64,000 nucleotides of DNA, from the NCBI GenBank assembly GCA_000597885.1, contig CP004371.1:186001-250000 (forward strand), read 5' to 3'. Both the position numbers and the translations under genes were made by a program. This DNA is from Flammeovirgaceae bacterium 311 (GTDB lineage Bacteria; Bacteroidota; Bacteroidia; Cytophagales; Cyclobacteriaceae). The stretch's first letter is position 1. Every line of letters starts with the position of its first letter. Under the pieces are notes generated by a model that saw only the letters and a program-made list of their open reading frames with translations, ran no database searches and was not told where the DNA came from. Shown piece by piece: positions 1 to 9,103 of this stretch.

Positions 1-1
1 T

Positions 2-898
2 ATTGTAGAATATTTACTGAAGTATGGTGCTAAAAAGGTGCGGGTGCTGGATAATTTCGCTACAGGCGATCATACCAATCTGCAGGAGTTTAAAGATCAC
101 CCGTCATTAGAAATAATAGAAGGAGATATACGTGATCTGGAAACCTGCCAGCGCGCCATGTCTGGTATAGATTATGTAACTCACCAGGCTGCACTGGGTT
201 CTGTGCCACGTTCCATCAATGATCCTGTAACCACCAATGAGGTCAATATTGGCGGCTTCCTGAACATGCTGGTTGCTGCAAGAGATGCTGGCATCAGGCG
301 CATGGTATATGCAGCCAGTTCAAGTACCTATGGCGATCATCCAGGTTTGCCCAAGATTGAAGACGAGATAGGTAATCCGCTGTCACCTTATGCAGTTACA
401 AAGTATGTTAATGAGCTTTATGCCAGTGTTTTTTCCAGCACCTATGATTTTCATACCATAGGCTTGCGCTATTTCAATGTGTTTGGACCCAGGCAAAATC
501 CAAAAGGCCCTTATGCAGCAGTGATACCACTTTTCATAGAGGCAGCTCTTAGCAGAGAAGCTGCCACCATTAATGGCGATGGAGAAACCAGCCGGGATTT
601 TACCTTTGTTGAAAATGCGGTGCAAGCAAACATAAAAGCAATGCTTACACAGGGAATTAACCAGCATGAAGTTATAAATATTGCTTTTGGAGAACGTACC
701 ACACTTAATGAGCTTTGGGAAAAGATCTGTGAGCTCACTCAAACTACTTTAGAGCCAAATTACCGGGAGGAACGTGTTGGTGATGTAAAACACAGCCTGG
801 CAAATATTACGAAAGCCAGAGAACTTATCGATTATAAACCTCAGTATTCTGTACTTGAAGGCCTATCACTGGCAGTGGACTGGTATGCGAACCCCTAA
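2..898 (+). CDS. NAD-dependent UDP-GlcNAc 4-epimerase-like SDR (WbpP/TviC type), 5'-truncated by window
   Basis: This is an extended short-chain dehydrogenase/reductase acting on nucleotide sugars, most likely interconverting UDP-GlcNAc and UDP-GalNAc. The reading frame is open to the first base of the window and reads [19 protein letters not shown], which is family sequence lying just after the Rossmann GxxGxxG loop. The true start is therefore upstream, and the GTG at 38 is internal. Visible features are the NAD-binding-fold acidic residue in VLDNF, the catalytic serine run ASSSTYG, and the Y-x3-K pair in [19 protein letters not shown] and the following PYAAVIPLF are typical of WbpP-like 4-epimerases. 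It is the first visible gene of the glycan locus. The enzyme class is clear; the exact sugar is inference. Confidence 0.85.
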   Translation: MVEYLLKYGAKKVRVLDNFATGDHTNLQEFKDHPSLEIIEGDIRDLETCQRAMSGIDYVTHQAALGSVPRSINDPVTTNEVNIGGFLNMLVAARDAGIRRMVYAASSSTYGDHPGLPKIEDEIGNPLSPYAVTKYVNELYASVFSSTYDFHTIGLRYFNVFGPRQNPKGPYAAVIPLFIEAALSREAATINGDGETSRDFTFVENAVQANIKAMLTQGINQHEVINIAFGERTTLNELWEKICELTQTTLEPNYREERVGDVKHSLANITKARELIDYKPQYSVLEGLSLAVDWYANP

Positions 899-1119
899 AC
901 CTCTAAATTAGAAAAATACAAAAAAGGTCCTACGTTCTGTTTTTTTACTTTAAAAAGAGAAGCGCTGAACCAGCAGACGCAGAGCAGCTGTTATGCTATT
1001 TCATTTTTAATCTTTATCAGAAATAATCCAAACATTCCAGCATTTATAACATTTAATATATACCGTTATACAACATTAATAGTGGTTTAGCAGACTACAT
1101 TATGTGAATCAATTTTTTT

Positions 1120-2058
1120 ATGGACATCAAGGTTTCTGTAGTTATACCTGCGTATAACCGAGGCGATATAATAAGTGAAACTTTAGATTCAGTGTTAGCG
1201 CAAAGCCTTGTAGAATGGGAGTGTATAGTAGTTGATGATGGTTCTACTGACACCACTGAAGCAGTTTTACAGACATATGTAGAGAAAGATGCGCGTTTTA
1301 AATACATACACCGGCCTGCAGACCGGCAAAAAGGTGGCAACACCTGTAGAAACATAGGCCTGGAGTTAGCCAGGGGAGAGTATGTTCAGTTTCTGGATTC
1401 CGACGACTTGATTGCGCCAAATAAATTTGAAGAGCAGGTCAAGGTTTTGAGCAGGAGCGATCTTCGCGCAGTGGCAACCTGTAAATGGGGTCGCTTTAGA
1501 ACATTAAAGGATCATTTAGCATCTAAGCCATACGAACCTACGTACATCAACACTGATGGTCCGCTAGAACTGCTTGATGTTTTTGGCAAACACAGCATCT
1601 GGTTTCCTCCACATGTATATCTGGCAAGAAAAAGCCTGATAGAGGAGGCAGGCTACTGGAATGAAGAACTGAAGATGAACCAGGATGGTGAGTTTTTTTC
1701 ACGTGTTTTGCTGGCAGCCTCAGAGATCATTTTTGTTCCTGAAACCGAAGTCTATTACAGGCGTCATACAGGCGGTAATACCAGTTCGTGGAACAAAGAG
1801 GAAAAAGTTAGAAGCGTTATCCACAGCTGGATATTAGTAGATCGTGCTATTGAAGATAAACTTGGCATATCAAACCACTCTTACGTGAAACAGGCACGAA
1901 ATCTGATTTATGACAAAATAAAGTACAAATTCCCGGCTATCATCAGAGAGTACCAGGATTTTTTTAATTTGAAACGCTCAAGAACAGAAGAATTTTATAT
2001 GAAGGTAAATTCAAGGCTGCAACTGATGTATCTTAGAAAATTAAAAGGTAAATTTTAG
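1120..2058 (+). CDS. Family 2 glycosyltransferase (GT-A)
   Basis: This is a cytoplasmic inverting glycosyltransferase of about 312 residues that transfers a sugar from a nucleotide donor to a growing lipid-linked glycan. The N-terminus KVSVVIPAYNRGD is the standard GT2 opening. VVDDGSTD lies near residue 38, and the metal-binding DxD is FLDSDD at residues 91-96. A later ED/QD acid region (MNQDGEFFSRVL) fits the catalytic base region. The start is the ATG directly before DIKVSVVIP, preceded by an AT-rich leader without a clear Shine-Dalgarno sequence, as is usual in Bacteroidota. It is flanked by about 220 bp and 140 bp of non-coding DNA and is not obviously coupled to its neighbours. Donor and acceptor cannot be told. 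Confidence 0.88.
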   Translation: MDIKVSVVIPAYNRGDIISETLDSVLAQSLVEWECIVVDDGSTDTTEAVLQTYVEKDARFKYIHRPADRQKGGNTCRNIGLELARGEYVQFLDSDDLIAPNKFEEQVKVLSRSDLRAVATCKWGRFRTLKDHLASKPYEPTYINTDGPLELLDVFGKHSIWFPPHVYLARKSLIEEAGYWNEELKMNQDGEFFSRVLLAASEIIFVPETEVYYRRHTGGNTSSWNKEEKVRSVIHSWILVDRAIEDKLGISNHSYVKQARNLIYDKIKYKFPAIIREYQDFFNLKRSRTEEFYMKVNSRLQLMYLRKLKGKF

Positions 2059-2197
2059 ATAGTAATTTCTACGCAATGCAGCTTTTTACTCTAAGGTTTT
2101 CTGATCATTCTTGTGCAGGAAAACCAGTTGATTGCATTTTTACAGGTTGATGATGTACGCTCGACTAATTTTTTCTTTTTTTATCTGATTTAATTAT

Positions 2198-3073
2198 ATG
2201 AATAAACCATACCACTGTATAATCCTTTCAACTAAATCCGCGGGCTCCAGTGCTTTACAAAATTGCCTGGTTCAGAACTATGGGTTCAGGATGACCAAAC
2301 ATACTACTCATCATGAAAATGAGACCCTTTTCTGGGCTAAAGCAGCTTCTGTTTTAGGATTGCCTCAGCTCAAGATGCACAGAAGCAGGGTGCCATACTC
2401 CAATACATTAGCACTAAAGGCACTTAATAGCTTTTGCGTTGAAAATAATTTAGGAGAGCTAAAGCAGGAGAGCCTTAACAGGAAAACTATATTTGAAATG
2501 TATCTAAGCCTGATTGTACAGAACGGACCATTATTTCTTGAAAAGAGTCCCCATCATCTCTTCAATCAAAGCAACCTGGATCTAATAAGTGAATTTAAAG
2601 AAAAATATCAGGATAAGATTAATTTTAAAATCTTGGGCCTGGTGCGTCATCCGCTTTCGGTGATATATTCTGGCTGGGACCGCTGGAAACATGATTGCAG
2701 CGAGTTTGAACAGGAATGGCTGATTTCCAACACTAACCTGCTCAAAAACAAAGAAGCACTTGATCTTGAAATAATACGATACGAAGACCTGGTTTCTGAA
2801 AATGCAGCTTCATTGAAAGATAAACTAGCCTTGGAACCGGTTTCCAGTAAGTTCGAGTTTAAGAGTGGTTCTCTGGAGAAGTGGAAATCAGATAAGAATT
2901 TTGCCCATCAGCTGAGCAAAGAAACCATGGACCTTGCTAAAAAATTTGGATATACAGACTTTGAAACATCAGAGGAGACACTCACCTGGAAGCTTAAGAG
3001 CTGGTCTACCTATGCCGGGGTTGAGATGAAACGACTCCTTCGTGCCAGTGCTGTGTATCTGATGCTGTCGTGA
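2198..3073 (+). CDS. PAPS-dependent sulfotransferase family protein
   Basis: This is a probable carbohydrate sulfotransferase that would move sulfate from 3'-phosphoadenosine 5'-phosphosulfate to a sugar hydroxyl. The 5'-phosphosulfate-binding loop is STKSAGSSAL at residues 11-20. The 3'-phosphate-binding segment is LGLVRHPLSVIYSGW around residues 146-160, with the expected Arg150 and Ser154. IIRYEDL follows as in other Sulfotransfer family members. The length of 291 residues is normal. It lies between a GT2 and a deacetylase and is one of two unrelated-looking sulfotransferases within 3 kb. That makes sulfation of the surface glycan likely. The target residue is unknown. Confidence 0.8.
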   Translation: MNKPYHCIILSTKSAGSSALQNCLVQNYGFRMTKHTTHHENETLFWAKAASVLGLPQLKMHRSRVPYSNTLALKALNSFCVENNLGELKQESLNRKTIFEMYLSLIVQNGPLFLEKSPHHLFNQSNLDLISEFKEKYQDKINFKILGLVRHPLSVIYSGWDRWKHDCSEFEQEWLISNTNLLKNKEALDLEIIRYEDLVSENAASLKDKLALEPVSSKFEFKSGSLEKWKSDKNFAHQLSKETMDLAKKFGYTDFETSEETLTWKLKSWSTYAGVEMKRLLRASAVYLMLS

Positions 3074-3126
3074 TTGCATAAAGCTGCAGCATATAGATTA
3101 GCACTGTTGCCGTCACGGAGATTTAA

Positions 3127-3285
3127 AACATCATTGTACTGAAGCTGTTTATTAATACGAACTTAGGCGTCAGCAAAACTACTTCCATAGAGGTTAAGCC
3201 AAATTTTTTCTCTGGTGGAGCAACACCATATAGCGCAGTGATAGCTGATACAGACTTTTTAAAAGCACTGCAACAGACAGCATGA
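3127..3285 (+). pseudogene. Possible gene remnant ahead of the deacetylase
   Basis: After an in-frame TAA at 3124-3126 the frame stays open for about 52 codons and ends in a TGA at 3283-3285 that overlaps the ATG of the next gene as ATGA. The composition looks protein-like, for example VKPNFFSGGATPYSAVIAD. There is no ATG, GTG or TTG near its beginning that would give a complete small protein. I do not recognise a family. It could be the 3' end of a gene whose body was lost by recombination, with the overlap to the deacetylase kept from that time. It could also be chance. Confidence 0.3.
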
Positions 3286-4058
3286 AGAAGTTAGAACTTA
3301 ATCAAAAAATAGTTACCTACCATAAAATAAGTGCTCAAAATAAACTTCCTGCTCATTTTAAGATTTATCAGGAGCAGCAGGTGCTGATTACGGTAGACGA
3401 TGGCGATGTTTCCTTTTACCAATACATGTTTCCCATTCTGAAGGAGTTTAAGCTCCCTGCTATCCTGTTCATTATTACCGGTCTGATCGATACAAAGATT
3501 CCTTTCTGGTGGGATGAGCTGGTATATCTGTTAGGAGCAGCAGAAGGTGAAAAGAAAGTTTGGGAGGTTAAAGAGTGGCCTAATTACAAAAGGCTGGAAT
3601 ATTTAAAGCAGCTCCGAAAGTCTTCGGGCAAACCCCTGCTTGAACAGGTGCAGCTAACCTCTGATCAACTGCTTGAAATGCAGGCCGCCGGCATTACCAT
3701 TGCCAATCATTCTCATACCCACCCCATGTTCGACAGGTGTACGGAAGAAGAGATGCGGGTGGAGTTTGAAAAATCCAGACAATTCTTTGAAGAAAAGGGC
3801 CTTAAGGGATATGATCTGTTTGCTTACCCCAATGGCAACTACAGCTCATTAACCGAAAAGGTAGCTAAGGAAGAAGGGATTAGCCGGGCTTTTTTATTTG
3901 ATCATCAGGTACCGGGAAAGAAGACAAACCCCTACCGGATATCTCGATTAAGCGTAACAGATAAAACCAGCGTAAAAAAACTGCAGTTTATATTGAGTGG
4001 CTGGCACAGCAAATTTGTGCCTGTCAGTAAGAAAATCTATAAAATATTAAATGGCTGA
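3282..4058 (+). CDS. Polysaccharide deacetylase (NodB homology domain)
   Basis: This is a probable metal-dependent carbohydrate N- or O-deacetylase. The NodB motif 1 is LITVDDGD with the Asp-Asp pair at residues 39-40. Motif 2 is NHSHTHPMF with the H-S-x-x-H metal ligands at 143-147, and AYPNGNY looks like motif 3. No signal peptide is visible, so it probably acts in the cytoplasm or at the inner face of the membrane on a lipid-linked intermediate. It ends 8 bp inside the following sulfotransferase gene, so the two are likely translationally coupled. Its start sits on an ATGA overlap with an older open frame. Confidence 0.82.
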   Translation: MKKLELNQKIVTYHKISAQNKLPAHFKIYQEQQVLITVDDGDVSFYQYMFPILKEFKLPAILFIITGLIDTKIPFWWDELVYLLGAAEGEKKVWEVKEWPNYKRLEYLKQLRKSSGKPLLEQVQLTSDQLLEMQAAGITIANHSHTHPMFDRCTEEEMRVEFEKSRQFFEEKGLKGYDLFAYPNGNYSSLTEKVAKEEGISRAFLFDHQVPGKKTNPYRISRLSVTDKTSVKKLQFILSGWHSKFVPVSKKIYKILNG

Positions 4059-4911
4059 AAAATCATTCTTCCATCGCTTTGTTTCCCGCTTCCGGAAGAA
4101 TAAGGCACTAATGTCGCTGCTGGACAGGAGCGGGAGAAATATTTATAATAAAAAATGGGTCTTTATTATTGGGTGTTATAATTCCGGCACTACACTTCTG
4201 GAGCAGGTGCTGTCCACACATCCGGCCATGAGCTCTTTGAATGATGAGGGGGTGGTACTCACTGATGAATTATTGCGGCCTGAGGATTTTGCCTGGCGCC
4301 GGATGTGGCAGACCTGTGAGGAAGAAATAAAAATAGATAGAAGTGAGGCAGCCGAAAAGGCTGTTAGGATCAAGAGGCACTGGTCTCACTTTTATAATCT
4401 TAGAAAACCTGTGTTGCTGGAAAAGTCAATTGCCAACACCACCAGAATTGATTTTTTTAACCGCTATTTTGAAGATGCCCATTTTATACATCTTGTCAGG
4501 AACGGCTATGCAGTAGCGGAAGGTATACACCGTAAAGCAGTGGTGATGGAGGGAAACCCCAGCTTTAGAGAAGGCGCACAATATCCTATAGAATACTGTG
4601 CCAGGCAATGGGCCAGAAGTCTGGAGTTGGTAGCACAGACCAGAGAGAATGTCGACCGGTTCTATGAAATCACCTACGAAAGGTTTACCGAAAACCCTGA
4701 TGAGGTGCTGCGGGAAATCACGGATTTTATTGGCGTAGAGCCTTTCGAAAATACATTTAAAGGCAATGTATTTAAGGTACACAACCTGGAGAGCAGCATC
4801 CGGAACATGAATGAGAAAAGTTTAAAAAAACTCACCGAACCGGAGATAGCGTTGATCAATAAAGAAGCATCCTCTTATCTGGCCCGGTACGGATACCTGA
4901 TGAAAGCATGA
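4051..4911 (+). CDS. Second sulfotransferase family protein
   Basis: This is a PAPS-dependent sulfotransferase of 286 residues. The 5'-phosphosulfate loop is IGCYNSGTT at about residues 40-48. The 3'-phosphate segment is FIHLVRNGYAVAEG with Arg150. It is not a close copy of the sulfotransferase at 2198-3073, judging from the different P-loops and flanks, so the two may sulfate different positions. It overlaps the deacetylase upstream by 8 bp and the GT4 downstream by ATGA, so deacetylase, sulfotransferase and GT4 form one translational unit. A free amine made by the deacetylase could be the acceptor (N-sulfation), but that is inference. Confidence 0.8.
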   Translation: MAEKSFFHRFVSRFRKNKALMSLLDRSGRNIYNKKWVFIIGCYNSGTTLLEQVLSTHPAMSSLNDEGVVLTDELLRPEDFAWRRMWQTCEEEIKIDRSEAAEKAVRIKRHWSHFYNLRKPVLLEKSIANTTRIDFFNRYFEDAHFIHLVRNGYAVAEGIHRKAVVMEGNPSFREGAQYPIEYCARQWARSLELVAQTRENVDRFYEITYERFTENPDEVLREITDFIGVEPFENTFKGNVFKVHNLESSIRNMNEKSLKKLTEPEIALINKEASSYLARYGYLMKA

Positions 4912-6065
4912 GAATACTTTTTGTACAGGATAGCCTTGGAACCGGTGGAGCAGAACGCTCCAATGCCTACCTATGGTATTACCTAAGAGCCCAGGGTGTT
5001 GAATTTAGAATAATTGTACTGGGGCACCGGAAAGAAGGAATTGAACAGGAAATATTGTCGGAGGGGTTTCAGGTAACTTTTCTGAAACGGGGAAGCTATT
5101 TGAAAAATGGCCGTGAAATTGCCGGTATCATAAAAGCATACAAGCCTGCCGTGGTTCATTCCGTACTCTATGAATCTAATTTGCGTGTGCGGTTTGCAAA
5201 ATTTTTCACCCAGTTTTATCATGTGGAAAGTCTGGTAAACTGTACATATGCACCTATCCGGTTCAAAGATCCAAGAGTGAGTACTCCTGGTCTGTACCTG
5301 GCAAAGTACATAGATTATTTTACCAGATCCAGAGGTGTAGATCATTCTATTGCTATTACCCGCGAAGTGGCAAAGCACTACCAGGAACAGTTTAACATTC
5401 CCTCCTCCGGAATGTCAGTTATCTTCAGGGGCCGAAAAGAAAACCAGCACCTGGCAGAAAGGGCCGCTCACCGTCAGAAAATAAACAAAGAGCTGGGTAT
5501 TGCAGCAGATAAAGTAGTGCTGATACATGTAGGCAGGCAGGAGTACCAGAAAGGACATATCACCTTACTGGAGTCATTAGCTAATATTTATGGTAGCAGT
5601 AAGGAAACCTGGAATAAGATTGAATTTTTATTTTGTGGCAGAATGGGCAATGCCTCTGCCGATATTGATGCTTTTACAGAAGCACATCCAGAGCTTACTG
5701 AAAAATTGCACTGGCTGGGGCACCGGCATGATGTACTCCAACTGTTAGCAGCCGCAGATGTGTTTGTATTTCCCTCCTTATATGAGGGCCTGGGAGGCTC
5801 ACTGATTGAAGCACAGGCTGCAGCCCTGCCAATTGTATGCTCTGATATTCCTGTGCTCCACGAGGTGGTGAAAGAAGGAAAGAATGCACTTATGTTTCCG
5901 GTAACAGATCCAGGCTCAATGGCAAATCAGCTCATCAGGGTGATCAACAACCCGGAGCAGAGAAAAAGCATGCGGGAATACAGCCTTAGAAACTATCAGG
6001 AGAAGTTCAGGTTACAAAATATAAATGAGGAAATGCTGAATTTTTACAGAAAAGTAAGTGGATAA
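4908..6065 (+). CDS. Family 4 glycosyltransferase (GT-B)
   Basis: This is a retaining glycosyltransferase of 385 residues with two Rossmann-like domains. The N-terminal acceptor-domain loop is GTGGAERSNAY near residues 11-21. The donor-domain E-x7-E motif is YEGLGGSLIEAQ with Glu293 and Glu301. The start ATG overlaps the sulfotransferase stop (ATGA). About 180 bp of non-coding DNA follows before legB, so this gene closes the first small operon. Sugar specificity cannot be read from the sequence. Confidence 0.88.
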   Translation: MRILFVQDSLGTGGAERSNAYLWYYLRAQGVEFRIIVLGHRKEGIEQEILSEGFQVTFLKRGSYLKNGREIAGIIKAYKPAVVHSVLYESNLRVRFAKFFTQFYHVESLVNCTYAPIRFKDPRVSTPGLYLAKYIDYFTRSRGVDHSIAITREVAKHYQEQFNIPSSGMSVIFRGRKENQHLAERAAHRQKINKELGIAADKVVLIHVGRQEYQKGHITLLESLANIYGSSKETWNKIEFLFCGRMGNASADIDAFTEAHPELTEKLHWLGHRHDVLQLLAAADVFVFPSLYEGLGGSLIEAQAAALPIVCSDIPVLHEVVKEGKNALMFPVTDPGSMANQLIRVINNPEQRKSMREYSLRNYQEKFRLQNINEEMLNFYRKVSG

Positions 6066-6248
6066 AGAAATAGAATTTTTTAGAATCCTGAATCCGGGTT
6101 TTACAGATTGGCATAATTAATCTTTTTTATCTTCTTTACGTGCGTTAGTTGCTGCTCTGCATACCGCTAAAGAAGCATAAGAATATTTTTGAATAAACAG
6201 AGATAAGGGGAGTAGCAACAGGGCTGCCCTTAGCAAACCAATTTTTCG

Positions 6249-7247
6249 ATGGAACTTAAAAACAAACAAGTACTGGTAACAGGAGCTGATGGCTTTATAG
6301 GAAGCCATTTAGTTGAACGATTGCTTGAAGAAGGTTGTAAAGTAAAAGCATTTGTGTATTATAACTCCTTTAACAGCTGGGGTTGGCTGGATAATTTTCC
6401 AAAGGAAAAGCTCTCGCAGGTAGAAATATTTTCCGGTGATATCAGGGATCCTAATGGCGTACGTACTGCCATGAAAGGAGTGGAGGTTGTGTTTCACCTG
6501 GCTGCGCTGATTGCCATACCCTTTAGCTACCACTCGCCCGATAGCTACATAGATACGAATGTGAAGGGAACCCTGAATATTGTACAGGCTGCCAAAGACC
6601 TGGGGGTAGAGCGTGTACTGGTTACTTCTACCTCTGAGGTGTATGGCACGGCACAGTATATCCCCATCGACGAAAAACATCCAAGACAACCCCAGTCTCC
6701 CTACTCAGCTTCTAAAATTGGGGCCGACTGCATAGCCGAATCTTTTTACAGGAGCTTTAACCTGCCGCTTACCATTGTCCGTCCGTTCAATACATATGGG
6801 CCCCGTCAATCTGCCAGGGCTGTGATTCCAACCATCATAACACAGTTGCTCAATGGTAAAACAGAGATCAAGCTGGGAGACCTGACACCTACCCGGGACC
6901 TGCTCTTTGTAAAAGATACCGCCAATGGTTTTGTAGAAATCGCCAAGTCAGATAGCCTGATGGGTGAAGACTGCAACATTGCTACTGAGTCAGAAATATC
7001 CATTGGAGAACTTGCTCAGGGCATCATAGACCAGATCAACCCACAGGCAAAAATTGTACAGGATGAGGAGCGTCTAAGGCCTGCAAAGAGTGAAGTTTTT
7101 CGTCTTTATGGAGCCAAAAGCAAGATTATGGAAAACACCAGCTGGCAAATGAAGTACAGCCTGGAGGAGGGCTTGCGTGAAACTATTGCATGGTTTAGCA
7201 ATAAAGAGAACCTGGGCCATTACAAGGCAGATATCTATAATATTTAG
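6249..7247 (+). CDS. legB: LegB: NDP-GlcNAc 4,6-dehydratase of legionaminic acid synthesis
   Basis: This is an extended SDR that would convert a nucleotide-linked GlcNAc to its 4-keto-6-deoxy form, the first committed step to legionaminic acid. The NAD loop is VTGADGFIGSHL near residues 10-21. The catalytic region includes TSTSEVYGTA and the Y-x3-K of PYSASKIGAD. FVYYNSFNSWGWLDN and RPFNTYGPRQSARAVIPT are hallmarks of the LegB branch. The presence of ptmE downstream suggests a GDP-linked substrate, as described for Campylobacter jejuni. It starts a run of same-strand pathway genes: legC, legH, legI, ptmE, legF. Confidence 0.9.
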   Translation: MELKNKQVLVTGADGFIGSHLVERLLEEGCKVKAFVYYNSFNSWGWLDNFPKEKLSQVEIFSGDIRDPNGVRTAMKGVEVVFHLAALIAIPFSYHSPDSYIDTNVKGTLNIVQAAKDLGVERVLVTSTSEVYGTAQYIPIDEKHPRQPQSPYSASKIGADCIAESFYRSFNLPLTIVRPFNTYGPRQSARAVIPTIITQLLNGKTEIKLGDLTPTRDLLFVKDTANGFVEIAKSDSLMGEDCNIATESEISIGELAQGIIDQINPQAKIVQDEERLRPAKSEVFRLYGAKSKIMENTSWQMKYSLEEGLRETIAWFSNKENLGHYKADIYNI

Positions 7248-7311
7248 CGCAAATTCTATCCTTTCATAGCGGGTGATTCAGGTCTCCCGCTTCAGAAAAT
7301 CATAAGTATTT

Positions 7312-8472
7312 ATGGGGCAAAGCAGCAAGTTCAGCCATATTATCACATTCATTAAATCGCTGTTTCCGGGGCAGGATTTCATTCCCCTGCACGAGCCCAG
7401 GTTTGTGGGTAACGAGAAAAAGTATGTGGCAGATGCCATAGACTCTACTTTTGTCTCTTCTGTTGGGGCTTATGTGAACCGCTTCGAGGAAATGATGCAG
7501 GAAATTACAGGCGCAAAGTATGCCGTTGCTACTGTAAATGGTACCGCTGCCCTGCATATGGCCCTTTTGGTGGCCGGTGTTAAGCAGGGCGACGAAGTGC
7601 TGTCGCAGGACCTAAGCTTTATTGCTACGGCCAATGCCATTAGCTACCTGGGAGCAAAACCGGTTTTTCTGGATATTGACCAAAAGACCCTGGGCTTATC
7701 GGCAGCAAAACTGGAGGCTTTTTTAGAGCAGTGGGGACAGAAAACAGCCAAAGGGACCATCAATAAAAAAACTACAAAGCGAATTGCGGCCTGCGTGCCA
7801 ATGCATAGTTTTGGCTTTCCCTGCGAAATTGACAAAATAGCTTCTATTTGCCGCCAGTGGCAGATACCCCTGGTGGAAGATGCCGCAGAATCGCTGGGAA
7901 GCTACTACAAAAAGAAGCACACAGGCACATTTGGATTGCTTGGCACCTACAGCTTCAATGGCAATAAAACCATTACCTGTGGCGGTGGCGGCGCTATTGT
8001 TACCAATGATGAGCAGCTGGCCAGGCTGGCCAAGCACCTTACCACACAAGCAAAAGTACCACATGCATGGGAGTTTAACCACGACTACATTGGCTACAAT
8101 TACCGCATGCCCAATCTCAATGCTGCCCTGGCATGTGCCCAGCTGGAGCAATTGCACCATTTTGTGGAAAACAAACGTCAACTTGCCCAAACCTATCAGG
8201 CATTTTTTGAGCAGATGACCGGCATGGAATTTTTCAAAGAAGAACAAGATGCAAAAGCCAATTACTGGCTTAATGTATTGCTGCTGGAGAGCCGGGAAGA
8301 ACGAGATGCATTTTTAACAGAAGCAAATCAGAATGGTGTAATGGTGCGGCCTGCATGGACGCTGATGCACAAACTTCCTATGTTCAGGGACAGCCAGCAC
8401 GATGATGTTGCAGTTAGCCAGTGGGCAGAAGACAGACTGGTAAATATTCCAAGCAGTGTCAGACTAACGTAA
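7312..8472 (+). CDS. legC: LegC: PLP-dependent C4 aminotransferase
   Basis: This is a DegT/DnrJ/EryC1-family aminotransferase of 386 residues that would install the 4-amino group on the 4-keto sugar made by LegB. The pyridoxal-phosphate lysine is Lys219 in TYSFNGNKTITCGGGGA, and Asp190 in VEDAAES would pair with the cofactor ring nitrogen. The N-terminal FIPLHEPRFVGNEKKYV and the FVSSVGAYVNRFE run match LegC rather than PglE or PseC. It lies 64 bp after legB and 4 bp before legH. It differs clearly from the second DegT aminotransferase at 33120-34259. Confidence 0.9.
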   Translation: MGQSSKFSHIITFIKSLFPGQDFIPLHEPRFVGNEKKYVADAIDSTFVSSVGAYVNRFEEMMQEITGAKYAVATVNGTAALHMALLVAGVKQGDEVLSQDLSFIATANAISYLGAKPVFLDIDQKTLGLSAAKLEAFLEQWGQKTAKGTINKKTTKRIAACVPMHSFGFPCEIDKIASICRQWQIPLVEDAAESLGSYYKKKHTGTFGLLGTYSFNGNKTITCGGGGAIVTNDEQLARLAKHLTTQAKVPHAWEFNHDYIGYNYRMPNLNAALACAQLEQLHHFVENKRQLAQTYQAFFEQMTGMEFFKEEQDAKANYWLNVLLLESREERDAFLTEANQNGVMVRPAWTLMHKLPMFRDSQHDDVAVSQWAEDRLVNIPSSVRLT

Positions 8473-8476
8473 GCTT

Positions 8477-9103
8477 ATGAGAAAAATTGCACTTTTTGGC
8501 TATTCTGGCCATGCCTACGTAGTGGCCGACGCTTTAACCGCTGGCGGAGATCATATAATGGGGTATTATGAGCGTGAGAAAGCTGCCTCCAATCCTTTTA
8601 ACATACCCTGGCTGGGTTATGAGCAGGAGGAGGGGGTACTGGAGGTACTGGAAGACCAGGAGGCTTTTGCGGCGCTTGGTGTTGGAGAAAACAGGATCAG
8701 AAAAAAGATCATGCTTTTTTTGAAAGATCAGGGCGTACAATGCACGCGGGTAATCCATCCTGCTTCTATCGTTTCAGGAATGGCAGGCGTAGAGGAGGGT
8801 AGTTTTGTTGCTGCAGGCGTTAAAGTGAACGCACTGGCTACTGTAGGGGCAGGCGTAATTCTCAATACAGGCTGTATTATAGAACATGAGTGCACCATTG
8901 GCAGTTTTGTTCATATAGCCCCCGGTGCTGTGCTTGCCGGTAGTGTTAGTGTTGGGGAAAATAGCTTTATAGGGGCCAATGCCGTGATTAAACAAGGCGT
9001 ACGTATAGGCAGCAATGTAATTATAGGTGCAGGTTCTGTTGTGCTGAAAGATATTTCCGACAATCAAACCTGGGTAGGAAACCCTGCAAGAAGAATAAAA
9101 TAA
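8477..9103 (+). CDS. legH: LegH/NeuD-like sugar N-acetyltransferase
   Basis: This is a left-handed beta-helix acetyltransferase of 208 residues that would acetylate the 4-amino group to give the 2,4-diacetamido sugar. The N-terminal PglD-type domain starts IALFGYSGHAYVVAD. The C-terminal half is made of hexapeptide repeats such as VGAGVILNTGCIIEHECTIG and SVSVGENSFIGANAVI. His in IIEHECTIG is the expected general base. The stop overlaps the next start by one base (TAATG). PglD of the bacillosamine pathway belongs to the same family, so this protein might also serve the second aminosugar inferred for the locus. Confidence 0.87.
   Translation: MRKIALFGYSGHAYVVADALTAGGDHIMGYYEREKAASNPFNIPWLGYEQEEGVLEVLEDQEAFAALGVGENRIRKKIMLFLKDQGVQCTRVIHPASIVSGMAGVEEGSFVAAGVKVNALATVGAGVILNTGCIIEHECTIGSFVHIAPGAVLAGSVSVGENSFIGANAVIKQGVRIGSNVIIGAGSVVLKDISDNQTWVGNPARRIK

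Noticed and set aside
383-742. Minus-strand open frames inside the first epimerase gene
   Set aside because: They lie wholly within a strongly supported plus-strand SDR gene and show no domain or plausible composition.
7723-8247. 174-codon minus-strand frame inside legC
   Set aside because: It is an antisense shadow of the aminotransferase, rich in Cys and Val runs that mirror the coding strand, with no family resemblance.
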